DNA of 64,000 bases, taken from NCBI RefSeq assembly GCF_014204795.1, contig NZ_JACHMB010000001.1, positions 1,426,001 to 1,490,000 of the forward strand, read 5' to 3'. A program made the position numbers and the translations under genes. The notes under the pieces are model-generated. The model did no database searches, was not told the origin of the DNA, and saw nothing but the letters and a program-made list of their open reading frames with translations. This document shows, piece after piece, positions 8,979-17,375 of this stretch. How positions within the stretch are numbered: the first letter of the stretch is position 1; each line of letters starts with the position of its first letter. Origin of the DNA: Nonomuraea jabiensis. GTDB lineage: Bacteria > Actinomycetota > Actinomycetes > Streptosporangiales > Streptosporangiaceae.

Positions 8979-10459
8979 GCCGCCCTCCCATTCATGATCA
9001 TGTCGAGTACGCGGTGCTCGTCCAGGCCCTCGGCGTCGCCCTCGTGGATGACCGTGCCCTCGCGTAACACGAGCACCCGGTCGGCCAGGCCGAGCACCTC
9101 GGGCACCTCGCTGGAGACCAGCAGCACGCCGATCCCCTGCTCGGCCAGGTTGCGGATCACCGCGTACAGCTCGGCCCTGGCGCCCACGTCCACGCCTCTG
9201 GTCGGCTCGTCGAGCAGGAGCAGCTTGCGGCCGCCGAGCAGCCAGCGGGCGAGCACGGCCTTCTGCTGGTTTCCACCGGACAGGGTCCGGATCGGGCGTT
9301 CGGGGTCAGGTGGCCTGATGTCCAGCATTTCCGACAGGCGCTTGGCCTCGGCCCGCTCCCGCTTGCGGTCGATCCAGCCGAACCTGGCGAACCCCGGCAG
9401 GGTGCCCAGCGTGATGTTGGCGGTGACGCTCTGGTCGAGGAGGAGGGCCTGGGCCTTGCGTTCCTCCGGGGCCAGGCCCATGCCGCGCTTGACGGTGCCG
9501 ACGACGCTGCGGCGCACGGGGGTTCCGGCGAGCAGGACGCGGCCCGAGGCGGGGCGGGCGCCGTACACGGCCTCCAGGATCTCCGAGCGGCCCGAGCCGA
9601 CGAGCCCGGCCAGCCCGACGATCTCGCCCGCCCGCACGGAGAACGACACGTCCGAGAAGACGCCCGGCGAGGACAGGTTCTCGACCTTGAGCACCTCCTC
9701 GCCCGGCGAGCGGCCGGCCCGGGGCGGGAAGACGTACTCGACGTTCCTGCCGGTCATGAGCGAGACGATCTCCGCGGTGGGGGTGTCGCGCGCGGGCAGG
9801 CCGACGGCGACCGTGCGGCCGTCCTTCAGCACGGTGACCCGGTCGCCGATCTCGCGGATCTCCTCCAGGCGGTGGGAGATGTAGACCACGGCCACGCCCT
9901 GGGCGGTCAGCTCGCGGATGATGCGGAAGAGGTTCGCGACCTCGTCGTGGGCGAGGGCGGCGGAGGGCTCGTCCATGATGATCAGGCGGGCGTCGTGGGA
10001 GAGCGCCCTGGCCATGGACACGACCTGCTTGGCCGCCGGCGACAGCCGCCCCACCTCGGCCGACGTGCGGATCTCCCCGTGGCCGAGCCGTTCGAGCACC
10101 TCGCGGGCGGCGCGCCTGGCGGCCGCCCGGTTGACGAAGCCGAAGCGGGCGTGCTCGTGGCCGAGGAAGATGTTCTCGGCCACGCTGAGCCCGTCGACCA
10201 GGTCGAGTTCCTGGTAGATCGTGGCGAACCCGAGCCTGATGGCGTCGATGGGGCTGCTCGGGCGCACTTCCTGGTCGTTGAACCGGATCGTGCCCTCGTC
10301 CGGCTGGTGCACTCCGGCCAGCACTTTGATCAGGGTGGACTTGCCGGCGCCGTTCTGGCCGAGCAGGCAGTGCACCTCGCCCGCCCGTACGTCCAGGTCG
10401 ACCCCGTCCAGCGCGCGCACCCCGGGGAACTGCTTGACGATGCCCTTCATGACCAGCAT
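8975..10459 (-). CDS. Sugar ABC transporter double ATPase (RbsA/XylG type)
   Basis: 494 residues with two ABC domains. The first has Walker A GQNGAGKST near residue 34, a divergent signature LSPAAKQ and Walker B ARLIIMDEPSAAL. The second has a degenerate P-loop (GLVGSGRSE) but a canonical LSGGNQQKAVLARWL and LLLLDEPTRGVD. One active and one altered site per chain is normal for this family. It powers the permease encoded immediately downstream (4-bp overlap) and follows the ROK regulator gene. Confidence 0.94.
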   Translation of the reverse strand: MLVMKGIVKQFPGVRALDGVDLDVRAGEVHCLLGQNGAGKSTLIKVLAGVHQPDEGTIRFNDQEVRPSSPIDAIRLGFATIYQELDLVDGLSVAENIFLGHEHARFGFVNRAAARRAAREVLERLGHGEIRTSAEVGRLSPAAKQVVSMARALSHDARLIIMDEPSAALAHDEVANLFRIIRELTAQGVAVVYISHRLEEIREIGDRVTVLKDGRTVAVGLPARDTPTAEIVSLMTGRNVEYVFPPRAGRSPGEEVLKVENLSSPGVFSDVSFSVRAGEIVGLAGLVGSGRSEILEAVYGARPASGRVLLAGTPVRRSVVGTVKRGMGLAPEERKAQALLLDQSVTANITLGTLPGFARFGWIDRKRERAEAKRLSEMLDIRPPDPERPIRTLSGGNQQKAVLARWLLGGRKLLLLDEPTRGVDVGARAELYAVIRNLAEQGIGVLLVSSEVPEVLGLADRVLVLREGTVIHEGDAEGLDEHRVLDMIMNGRAA

Positions 10460-10474
10460 CGGGGAAGATCCCTT

Positions 10475-11632
10475 TCAGGCGTTGACGATCCGGTTGATGT
10501 TGTCCGGCGACAGGTAGTGCTCGATGGCGAGGATCCCCGCCCCGAGCGCGGCCGCGTTGATGCCCGTACGGCTCGGCGTGATCGACAGGTGGTGCGTGGC
10601 CAGCGGGAGCGACCTGCGGTAGACCGTCTCCCTGATCCCGGCCAGCAGGTGCTCGTGCACCCGCGACAGCGCGCCGCCGATGACGATGACCTCGGGGTTG
10701 AAGAAGTTGACCAGGCCGGCCAGCACCTCGCCGACGAGCCGGCCGGCCTCTCTGACCAGCCGCAGCGCCTGGGTGTTGCCCGCCTGTACGAGCGCCACGA
10801 CGTCGGCCCCGGACTCGGCCGGCAGGCCCAGCTCGCTCAGCCGCCGCGCGATGGCGGCGCCGCCGGCCACGGCCTCCAGGCAGGCGCTGTTGCCGCACCG
10901 GCAGCCCGCGTCGTCGTGGCCGCTGACCCGGATGTGCCCGATGTCGCCGGCCGAGCCCTGGGCGCCCCTGTGCAGCTTGCCCTCGGCCATGATGCCGCAG
11001 CCGATGCCCGTGCCGACCTTGACGAACAGCAGGTGGCCGGCGCCGGGGAAGGAGTGGCGGTGCTCGCCGAGCGCCATCACGTTGACGTCGTTGTCGACCA
11101 GCACCGACACGCCGTCGAAGTATTCGGGGATGGGGTAGTCGTTCCAGCCCGGCATGATCGGCGGATTGTTCGGCCGCCCGGTGGCGAACTCCACCGGCCC
11201 CGGCACCCCGATCCCGATGGCGCGCAGCGCCGACCGCGGCCGCCCCGCCTCGCCGAGCAGCCGGTCGAGACGCTGGTCCACGTGGGCGAGCACTTTCTCC
11301 GGCCCCTCGTCGATCAGCAGCGAGTCCTCGCACTCGGCCAGCAGGTTGCCCGAGATGTCCATCAGCGCGACCCGGCAGTGGGTGGCCCCCAGGTCGACGC
11401 CCGCGAAGGCGTGCTCCTCGGTGTGCAGGCGCAGCTGGCGCGGCGGCCGGCCGCCGGTGGACTCACCGCTCTCCGTCTCCTCGACCAGCCCGCGCTCGAT
11501 CAGCGCGTCCACGCGCTGGGAGATCGTGGACCTGGCCAGGCCGGTGAGCCTCGCTAGATCGGATCGGGTCGTGGCCGAGCCTGCGCTGATCAACGTCAGC
11601 ACATCTCCGGCTGAGCCCGGCTGGGGGGTCAT
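10475..11632 (-). CDS. ROK family transcriptional regulator (XylR/NagC-like)
   Basis: 385 residues. N-terminal winged helix (TRSDLARLTGLARSTISQRVDALIERGLV, residues about 22-52) joined to an actin-like sugar-kinase fold: FAGVDLGATHCRVALMD, GIGVPGPVEF, and the ROK zinc motif GCRCGNSACLEAVAGG with an upstream GHIRVSGH His. It is first in the sugar operon and probably represses it until the imported sugar or its phosphate binds. An inverted pair GATGCG/CGCATC (11653-11678) in the promoter is a possible operator. Confidence 0.9.
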   Translation of the reverse strand: MTPQPGSAGDVLTLISAGSATTRSDLARLTGLARSTISQRVDALIERGLVEETESGESTGGRPPRQLRLHTEEHAFAGVDLGATHCRVALMDISGNLLAECEDSLLIDEGPEKVLAHVDQRLDRLLGEAGRPRSALRAIGIGVPGPVEFATGRPNNPPIMPGWNDYPIPEYFDGVSVLVDNDVNVMALGEHRHSFPGAGHLLFVKVGTGIGCGIMAEGKLHRGAQGSAGDIGHIRVSGHDDAGCRCGNSACLEAVAGGAAIARRLSELGLPAESGADVVALVQAGNTQALRLVREAGRLVGEVLAGLVNFFNPEVIVIGGALSRVHEHLLAGIRETVYRRSLPLATHHLSITPSRTGINAAALGAGILAIEHYLSPDNINRIVNA

Positions 11633-11713
11633 GCCGCGACAATAAGATCACCGATGCGGCAAATCAAGAGTGCGCATCGACAAAACTCCGGCGACTTCCG
11701 CCGAAGATCGAAC

Positions 11714-11735
11714 AAAGCCCGATTTTTCGGGCTTT
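11714..11735. terminator. Hairpin with TTTT loop between ROK gene and SDR gene
   Basis: AAAGCCCGA and TCGGGCTTT form a 9-bp stem with a TTTT loop. It is symmetrical and lies beyond the SDR stop when read on the minus strand, next to a second, stronger hairpin. It could be a second terminator or part of the ROK promoter region. Confidence 0.4.
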
Positions 11736-11739
11736 AGTG

Positions 11740-11779
11740 GATCCCCGCCGCCGGCGTGCGGTGCCCGGCGGCGGGGATC
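11740..11779 (-). terminator. Rho-independent-type hairpin after the SDR gene
   Basis: GATCCCCGCCGCCGG and its exact complement CCGGCGGCGGGGATC form a 15-bp stem with a 10-base loop, starting 8 bp after the SDR stop (minus strand). No long U-tract follows, as is common in actinomycetes. Confidence 0.75.
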
Positions 11780-11786
11780 GCAGGCG

Positions 11787-12659
11787 TCAGAGCATCGCCT
11801 TCATCGAGTCGGCGGCCGTGAGCACGTAGGGCTGCTCGGCCATGACGGCCTCCCAGTTGTCGGCGACGGCCTCCGGCGTGAGGTCGTCGGTCTTCCAGCC
11901 CGGCCCCTCGGCCACGAACACCCGAGCCACCCGGCCGCCGCCCACGCTGAACACCTCGCCGCTCGCCTCGCACGTCTCGTGCACGAGGTAGGCCACCAGC
12001 GCGCTCACCCGCTCCGGCGTGAACTTGGCCTCGAACTCGGCCGGCAGCAGCGCCTCCGTCATCCGGGTCCAGGCGATGGGCGCGATGGCGTTGGCCTTGA
12101 TGCCGTTGCGGGCGCCCTCGATGCCGAGCGTCTTGGTCAGCCCGACCAGGCCCATCTTGGCGGTGGAGTAGTTGGCCTGGCCGAAGTTGCCGAACAGGCC
12201 GGCCGGGCTGGAGGTGTTGACGATGCGGCCGTAGCCGGCCGCCTTCATCAGCGGGTACGCCGCCTGGCTGACCAGGTACGAGCCGCGTACGTGCACGGCC
12301 AGCACCCCGTCGAAGTCCTCGACCGTCATCTTCCCGAACGATTTGTCCCGCAGGATGCCGGCGTTGTTGACGACGATGTCGACCTTGCCGAACGCGTCCA
12401 CGGCGGCCTGCACGATGGCCCTGGCGCCCTCCGGCGTGGCGACGTTGTCGGCGTTGGCGACGGCCTGGCCGCCGTTCTTCGTGATGAGCTCGACCACGTC
12501 GGCGGCGGGCCCCGTGGAGGCGCCCGTGCCGTCGAGCGCGCCCCCGAGGTCGTTGACGACGACCTTGGCGCCGCGCTCGGCCAGCAGGAGCGCGTGCGAC
12601 CTGCCCAGACCGTGCCCGGCGCCCGTGACGATCGCGACCCTGTCATCGAACCGAAGCAT
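11787..12659 (-). CDS. Short-chain dehydrogenase/reductase (MFE-2 / 17-beta-HSD4-like)
   Basis: 290 residues. TGxxxGxG cofactor motif VTGAGHGLGRSHALLLAERG, VVVNDLGG directly after, NNAGILRDKSF, and the Ser-Tyr-Lys site (IVNTSSPAGLFG, then YSTAKMG). The insertion GGALDGTGASTG after the second strand is characteristic of the dehydrogenase domain of peroxisomal-type multifunctional enzyme 2 and of bacterial 3-hydroxyacyl-CoA dehydrogenases. The promoter carries AGAACAACATTCTG (from 12677), shared with the thiolase and PPOX operons, which suggests a role in acyl-CoA or steroid side-chain oxidation. Confidence 0.88.
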   Translation of the reverse strand: MLRFDDRVAIVTGAGHGLGRSHALLLAERGAKVVVNDLGGALDGTGASTGPAADVVELITKNGGQAVANADNVATPEGARAIVQAAVDAFGKVDIVVNNAGILRDKSFGKMTVEDFDGVLAVHVRGSYLVSQAAYPLMKAAGYGRIVNTSSPAGLFGNFGQANYSTAKMGLVGLTKTLGIEGARNGIKANAIAPIAWTRMTEALLPAEFEAKFTPERVSALVAYLVHETCEASGEVFSVGGGRVARVFVAEGPGWKTDDLTPEAVADNWEAVMAEQPYVLTAADSMKAML

Positions 12660-12676
12660 CGAACCTCCCACGCAGG

Positions 12677-12690
12677 AGAACAACATTCTG
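12677..12690 (-). promoter_or_regulatory. AGAAC-N4-TTC-N-G motif in the SDR promoter
   Basis: AGAACAACATTCTG lies about 20 bp upstream of the SDR start. The same spaced motif occurs at 13776-13789, 28078-28091 and 1464-1477. The common element suggests one TetR-type lipid regulator; that link is inferred. Confidence 0.45.
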
Positions 12691-12712
12691 TTACGAGCTA
12701 CGATAGACCGCG

Positions 12713-13771
12713 TCAGGGCAGGCGCCACAGGTCCGGCTCGCCGGGCTCCCTGCGTACCCGTCCCTTGGCCGCCAGCCACGCCAGGTGGGCCAGCGTCTCG
12801 TTGTTGGCCGCGCGCCGCATGAACGGCGGGATCGTCTCCCACGGCCGCGACCACGAAAGGCGGGTGGCCACGTCCCAGCACGTGACGCCGTCCTGGGCGC
12901 CGACCACCTGCTCGATCTCCGCCAGCCGCGCGTCGTGGTGGGCCAGCACGTGGTCCACCCGCTCGGCCAGCTCCAGGAACCGGTACTCGTGGGCCGGCAG
13001 CACCTCCTCCACCTCCAGCTTGCGCACGGCGGCCAGCGCGTCGAGGTAGTCGGCCAGCGGGTTCGGACCCGACTGGGGGTGGACGGCCACGATCGGCGTG
13101 ATCTTCGCCAGCACGTGGTCGCCGGAGAACAGCAGCCGGCGCGAGGGCGAGACGAAGCACAGGTGGCCGGGCGAGTGGCCGGGCGTCCAGATCGCCCGCA
13201 GGTCCCAGCCGGGCAGGCCGAGCTCGTCGCCGTCCTCGACCAGCCGGTCCGGTTTGGCCATCGAGACCACGTGCCTGATCATCATGGACGCGCCGGCCAG
13301 CTCGTCCAGCGTCAGCGGCGGCACGCCGCAGCGGGCCAGCAGCGCGCGTTCCCGATCCACGAGGGAGTCGATGACCTCGTCGTCGTAGCGTTCGCGGATC
13401 AGGCGGGCGTCGGCCGGGTGCAGGGCGATCCAGGCGCCCGACGTCTCGCGGATGCGCCCGGCCAGGCCGTAGTGGTCGGGGTGGATGTGGGTGACGAGCA
13501 CGCCCTTGACGTCGGTGATCGCGTACCCGGCCACGCCGAGACCCGCGACGAGCGCGTCGTACGCCTCGTCGGTGTTCCACCCGGCGTCGACGATCACCAC
13601 TCCGCCGGGCAGTTCGAGGACATAGACCAGCACGTACCGCAGGGGGTTGACGGGGATCGGCACCGGGACCGACCACAGCCCCGGACGCACCCGCTCGACC
13701 TCGGGGATCGCCCCGCCCACCCACGCCTCCCGCTGCGCCTGGCTCGCGGGAGTCACCACAAATTTCGACAC
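12713..13771 (-). CDS. Metallo-beta-lactamase fold hydrolase
   Basis: 352 residues from the GTG at 13771 (an ATG at 13801 would add ten residues and run over the shared operator). The zinc motif is THIHPDHYGLAG (HxHxDH) near residue 105; IWTPGHSPGHLCFV supplies the next His, FSGDHVLAKI the Asp and LPAHEYRF the last His. The C-terminal part is a helical extension with a winged-helix look (ARLSWSRPWETI), typical of the LACTB2/glyoxalase II-like group. It is divergent from the GST-like gene and shares its promoter region; it may hydrolyse a CoA or thiol ester. Confidence 0.87.
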   Translation of the reverse strand: MSKFVVTPASQAQREAWVGGAIPEVERVRPGLWSVPVPIPVNPLRYVLVYVLELPGGVVIVDAGWNTDEAYDALVAGLGVAGYAITDVKGVLVTHIHPDHYGLAGRIRETSGAWIALHPADARLIRERYDDEVIDSLVDRERALLARCGVPPLTLDELAGASMMIRHVVSMAKPDRLVEDGDELGLPGWDLRAIWTPGHSPGHLCFVSPSRRLLFSGDHVLAKITPIVAVHPQSGPNPLADYLDALAAVRKLEVEEVLPAHEYRFLELAERVDHVLAHHDARLAEIEQVVGAQDGVTCWDVATRLSWSRPWETIPPFMRRAANNETLAHLAWLAAKGRVRREPGEPDLWRLP

Positions 13772-13775
13772 ATGC

Positions 13776-13789
13776 CGAATATAGTTCTG
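13776..13789. promoter_or_regulatory. AGAAC-N4-TTC-N-G motif between hydrolase and GST-like gene
   Basis: On the minus strand AGAACTATATTCGG lies just upstream of the GTG start of the metallo-hydrolase and about 27 bp upstream of the divergent GST-like gene, so one bound protein could control both. Confidence 0.4.
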
Positions 13790-13815
13790 TGTCCGAATCA
13801 TGCTCTACTGGGGTC

Positions 13816-14661
13816 ATGAAGCTGCGCCGCGAGCTCTCCGACGATGGCCGGTTCGTACGGCAGCCGAACCGCTTCACCGACCGCCTCGGCCCGCCCGAAC
13901 CGGGCCGCTACCGCCTCTACGCCTCCTACGCCTGCCCGTGGGCGCAGCGCGTGCTGATCGTCCGGGCGCTGCTCGGCCTGGAGGACGTGCTGGACGTCAC
14001 GATCGTCGACCCCATCCGCGACGAGAAGGGCTGGCGCATCCCGGACGGCGACCCCGAGTATCTGTCGGAGCTCTACCACGCGACCGACCCCGACTACACG
14101 GGCCGCTACACCGTGCCGTGCATCTGGGACGCCGAGGACAAGCGGATCGTCACCAACGACTTCCCGCAGATCACCCTCGATCTGGAAATGTCATGGGGAA
14201 CCTCCCCGGACCTCTATCCGGAACGTCTTCGCCCCGACATCGACATCATGAACGACCGCCTCTACCACGGCCTCAACAACGCGGTCTACGAGGCGGGCTT
14301 CTCCCGCGACCAGCAGGCGTACGAGGAGGCCGTGGCCCGGGTCTTCTCCACGCTCGACTTCCTCGAGGTCCGCCTGGCCGAGTCGGAGTACCTCTTCGAC
14401 GTCCTCACCGACAGCGACGTGCGCCTGTACACGACCCTGGCCAGGTTCGACGCCGTCTATTACGGGCACTTCAAGTGCTCGGTCCGGCGGCTGACCGACT
14501 ATCCGGCGCTATGGGCGTACGCGCGCAGGCTGTACGCGATCCCGGCCTTCCGCGAAACCACCGTCTTCGACCAGATCAAGCGTCACTACTACATCACCCA
14601 GACCAACATCAACCCGAGTGGGATCGTGCCCGTGGGGCCGGAGATCGACTGGAGCCTGTAG
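13816..14661 (+). CDS. Glutathionyl-hydroquinone-reductase-like (Xi/Omega class GST)
   Basis: 281 residues. Thioredoxin-like N-terminal domain with the catalytic Cys in YASYACPWAQRVLIVRALLG near residue 45, then TVPCIWDAEDKRIVTNDFPQ. The all-helical C-terminal domain carries YLFDVLTDSDVRLYTTLARFD, the hallmark of the ECM4/YqjG family. Most actinomycetes make mycothiol rather than glutathione, so the thiol cofactor may differ. ATG 13816 is chosen over upstream starts because homologous sequence begins at KLRRELSDDGRFVRQ. Its 3' end overlaps the MFS gene by 53 bp on the opposite strand. Confidence 0.87.
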   Translation: MKLRRELSDDGRFVRQPNRFTDRLGPPEPGRYRLYASYACPWAQRVLIVRALLGLEDVLDVTIVDPIRDEKGWRIPDGDPEYLSELYHATDPDYTGRYTVPCIWDAEDKRIVTNDFPQITLDLEMSWGTSPDLYPERLRPDIDIMNDRLYHGLNNAVYEAGFSRDQQAYEEAVARVFSTLDFLEVRLAESEYLFDVLTDSDVRLYTTLARFDAVYYGHFKCSVRRLTDYPALWAYARRLYAIPAFRETTVFDQIKRHYYITQTNINPSGIVPVGPEIDWSL

Positions 14662-15892
14662 GCCCGGGCATCCGTACGAACAGCAGGGCCGAGGCCAGCA
14701 CCACGAGCGCGGCGCCGATCCACGCGACGGCCACGCCCGCCTGCCCGGCCAGCGCGCCGAGCGTCAGGTTGGCCGTGACCCCGCCCGCCTGCAGCGACAG
14801 CGAGCTGGTCGAGGTGATGGTGGTGCGCTCGGACGCGCTGACCGCGTTGTGGGTCATCTCCAGGCAGAGCAGGCCCGCCACCGAGAGCCCCACGAAGAGC
14901 GTCATGTACGCCAGCCCCGCGCTCACCAGCCCCGCCGGGCCGTCGAGCCCCGCGGTCGCGGCGAGCGCCCCGACGGACAGCGCGGCCAGCACGGAGCCGG
15001 CGATGGCGCCCCTGGCCGAACCCCCGGCCAGCCGTGCCACGCGGGGCGCCAGCGCGGCACCCGCCGCGCTGCTCGCGAACCCGAGCGCCGAGACCACGGC
15101 GTAGGCCAGGCTGCCCCGCTCGGCCGTGCCGGCCAGCTCGGCCAGCCGCCCGGGGGTGAGCAGCTCGATGCTGCACAGCACCACGCCGGAGGCCGCCGCG
15201 GCGGCCGTCATGCGGCGCAGCACGGGTGCGCCCGCCGCCAGCCGGATGCCCGACACGACCGTGGCCGGCACCTCGCGCAGCACGCTCGCCGGCGACCTGC
15301 GGACGTGTTCGGGCTCCGGCATCGCGAACACCACCACGACCAGCAGCACGGCCGCCGCCACGGCGCCCACCAGCGGCGGCGCGGCCAGCGGGAAGATCAC
15401 CTGCGGCGGGACGAGGAGCGGAAGGCCGCCGCCCGCCAGCACGCCCACGCACAGCGCAACGGACTCCATCGCGCCGCCCCTGGCCAGTCCCGGCTTGAGG
15501 TCGGCGGCGCGGCCCTCGATCCCGTGGAGCGTGTCGACGTACCAGGAGGTGGCCGGGCCGCTGGACAGCGCCCTGGCCACGCCCTTGAGCACGCCGCCGG
15601 CCACGAACATCCAGAACGTGGTGGAGACCGCCATCAGCGCGAGCGCGGCCACGGTGAACGCGGCGGAGACGGCCAGGACCACGCGCCGCCCGAGGACGTC
15701 GGCCAGGCCGCCGGTCGGCAGCTCCAAAGTGGCGGTGACGACCGAGAACACCGTCACCGACAGCCCCACCTCCGCCAGACCGAGCCCACGCGCGGTCATG
15801 AGCAGCACCATGGTGGCCACCATCAGGCCCAGGGGCAGCCAGGTCAGGAAGCTGACGAGCATGTAGCGGCGTAAGGCCGAGCGAGCGGTCAC
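14609..15892 (-). CDS. MFS transporter, probable exporter
   Basis: 427 residues with about twelve hydrophobic segments. Loop 2-3 reads TGGLADVLGRRVVLAVSA, the MFS signature G-x3-D-x2-GRR. Ala/Val-rich helices and few charged residues suggest a drug- or metabolite-efflux member rather than a sugar porter. The GTG start at 15892 overlaps the stop of the ArsR-type regulator gene by 4 bp, so the pair forms a regulator-pump operon. The extreme C-terminus (GPTGSSRSPAPRARSHSG) runs over the end of the GST-like gene. Confidence 0.87.
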   Translation of the reverse strand: MTARSALRRYMLVSFLTWLPLGLMVATMVLLMTARGLGLAEVGLSVTVFSVVTATLELPTGGLADVLGRRVVLAVSAAFTVAALALMAVSTTFWMFVAGGVLKGVARALSSGPATSWYVDTLHGIEGRAADLKPGLARGGAMESVALCVGVLAGGGLPLLVPPQVIFPLAAPPLVGAVAAAVLLVVVVFAMPEPEHVRRSPASVLREVPATVVSGIRLAAGAPVLRRMTAAAAASGVVLCSIELLTPGRLAELAGTAERGSLAYAVVSALGFASSAAGAALAPRVARLAGGSARGAIAGSVLAALSVGALAATAGLDGPAGLVSAGLAYMTLFVGLSVAGLLCLEMTHNAVSASERTTITSTSSLSLQAGGVTANLTLGALAGQAGVAVAWIGAALVVLASALLFVRMPGPTGSSRSPAPRARSHSG

Positions 15893-16452
15893 GACTCCTC
15901 CTTCGATCGGGGTACGGCGCCGTGCCAGGCGCTGACCTGCCTGGACTCGGGATCGCCGGCGTATTTGGCGGCGAGGTCGCGCAGCAGCGCCTCGGCCTTG
16001 TCGTTGAACTCGCGCACCCCGGCGGGCGGCAGCGAGACGATGTGGTCGCTCGTCCCCGCCACGTCGGCCCACTCGCGCGGCCAGCCCCCGAGGTCGAACT
16101 CCTCCATCACCCGCCCGACGAACTCGGCCTGCCGCAGGTGCATGATCCGGACCGCCTCGCGGCCCTCGGCCGTGGCGGACAGCTCGCCGGCGTCCCACGA
16201 GGTGTAGTCGTGGCGGGCCCGCCAGCGCCGCTCGCGCCCGTCGCGCCGGTCGTCGTCCTCCTCGATGAAGCCGTACTTGAACAGCTCCCGGAGGTGGTAG
16301 CTGGTGGAGCCCGAGCTCTCGCCGACCTTGCGCCCCAGCTCGCTCGCGGTCGCGGGGCCGTCGGAACGCAGCAGCCCGAGCAGGCGCACGCGCAGCGGGT
16401 GGGAGACCGCTTTGAGCACCCGCGGGTCACTGATCTTGTACTGCTCCTTCAT
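15889..16452 (-). CDS. ArsR-like winged-helix transcriptional regulator
   Basis: 187 residues from ATG 16452 (preceded by ggaagg). Helix-turn-helix with LKAVSHPLRVRLLGLLRSDG, ATASELGRKVGESSGSTSYHLREL and a beta-wing FGFIEEDDD-like segment between residues about 12 and 80; the C-terminal half is helical and probably dimerises. No cysteine metal site of classical ArsR is visible. It precedes the MFS gene with a 4-bp overlap and probably represses the pair. GCAAAG-type repeats just upstream are a likely operator. Confidence 0.87.
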   Translation of the reverse strand: MKEQYKISDPRVLKAVSHPLRVRLLGLLRSDGPATASELGRKVGESSGSTSYHLRELFKYGFIEEDDDRRDGRERRWRARHDYTSWDAGELSATAEGREAVRIMHLRQAEFVGRVMEEFDLGGWPREWADVAGTSDHIVSLPPAGVREFNDKAEALLRDLAAKYAGDPESRQVSAWHGAVPRSKEES

Positions 16453-16469
16453 GCCTTCCACCGTAGACC

Positions 16470-16488
16470 GCAAAGCTAATTTTGCAAA
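16470..16488. promoter_or_regulatory. Candidate operator between ArsR-type regulator and B3/B4 gene
   Basis: GCAAAGCTAATTTTGC (16470-16485) is an inverted repeat with 5-bp arms, overlapped by the palindrome TTTGCAAA (16481-16488). Its place 18 bp upstream of the regulator start fits autoregulation; this is inferred. Confidence 0.4.
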
Positions 16489-16526
16489 GAGATTTTTGTG
16501 GTCTCGGCCGCTTCTAGACTGTGGGG

Positions 16527-17171
16527 ATGCTTGACGACATCTGGGTGGACGACTCCGTCTTCGCGCTGCGCCCCGACTTCGCGGTGCTGGTCATGACCGC
16601 GCACGGCCTGCGCAACGGGCCCACGGACGACCGGTCCCGGGCCTGGCTGGCGGCGGCCTCCGAGCACGAGGTGCAGGCGGACAAGATCGACGCCTGGAAG
16701 GACGCCTATCGGGCGTTCGGCGCCAAACCACAGCGGACCAGACCCTCGGTCGACGCCCTGACCCGCAGGATGCCGCTGCCGGAGATCAACCAGGCGGTGG
16801 ACGCGTACAACTCGATCAGCGTCAAGCACGCGCTGCCGATCGGCGGCGAGGACCTCGACCACTACGTGGGACCGGCCCGGCTGCTGCGGGCGACCGGCGA
16901 CGAGGCGTCCGAGGAGGCGCTCGGCACGCCGGAGCCGGGCGAGGTGATCTGGCGCGACGACGTCGGCGTCACCTGCCGCAGGTGGAACTGGCGTCAGGTC
17001 GCGCGCACCCGGCTCACCGAGGAGACCACCAACGCGATCTTCCTCCTCGAATGCCTCGAGCCGATGTCGCTGGAGGAGCTCAAGGAGGCGGGCGAGGAGC
17101 TGGCGGACCTGCTGTCCGAGTTGTCCCCAGAGGTGCGGATTGCTAGCAGATTGGTGTCCAGCGGGAAATAA
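16527..17171 (+). CDS. B3/B4 domain-containing protein (PheRS beta-like tRNA editing fold)
   Basis: 214 residues. The block VDAWKDAYRAFGAKPQRTRP-like segment (here IDAWKDAYRAFGAKPQRT, around residue 58), PEINQAVDAYNSISVKHALPIGG and later VTCRRWNWRQ/TRLTEETTNAIFLLECL are the landmarks of stand-alone B3/B4 proteins. In PheRS this domain hydrolyses mischarged tyrosyl-tRNA. Free-standing members are thought to deacylate tRNAs or bind amino-acid-like ligands. It is monocistronic, upstream of kgd, and divergent from the ArsR operon. Confidence 0.85.
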   Translation: MLDDIWVDDSVFALRPDFAVLVMTAHGLRNGPTDDRSRAWLAAASEHEVQADKIDAWKDAYRAFGAKPQRTRPSVDALTRRMPLPEINQAVDAYNSISVKHALPIGGEDLDHYVGPARLLRATGDEASEEALGTPEPGEVIWRDDVGVTCRRWNWRQVARTRLTEETTNAIFLLECLEPMSLEELKEAGEELADLLSELSPEVRIASRLVSSGK

Positions 17172-17375
17172 ACCCCCCGTCGTGGTGTTGATACCAAAGA
17201 GTAATAATTGCGGCACCACCCGGATTGACTAGGGGGGCGTGACCTCTTTGCACTGTCCTGAGAGGATCGTTCGAGGCGGCACGGCCTCTTCGGCGCGCGC
17301 TGCCGGTCCGGGCGAGTAGCCTTGGACAGGTTCTCTAACATCAACGCCGATCTGCGGAAGAGGGCGATTTCCGCC

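Noticed and set aside
11787..13877. Single 696-residue fusion of SDR with upstream frame
   Set aside because: The upstream part is an Arg/Gly-rich shadow of the metallo-hydrolase gene; the SDR has its own start at 12659 with a promoter motif.
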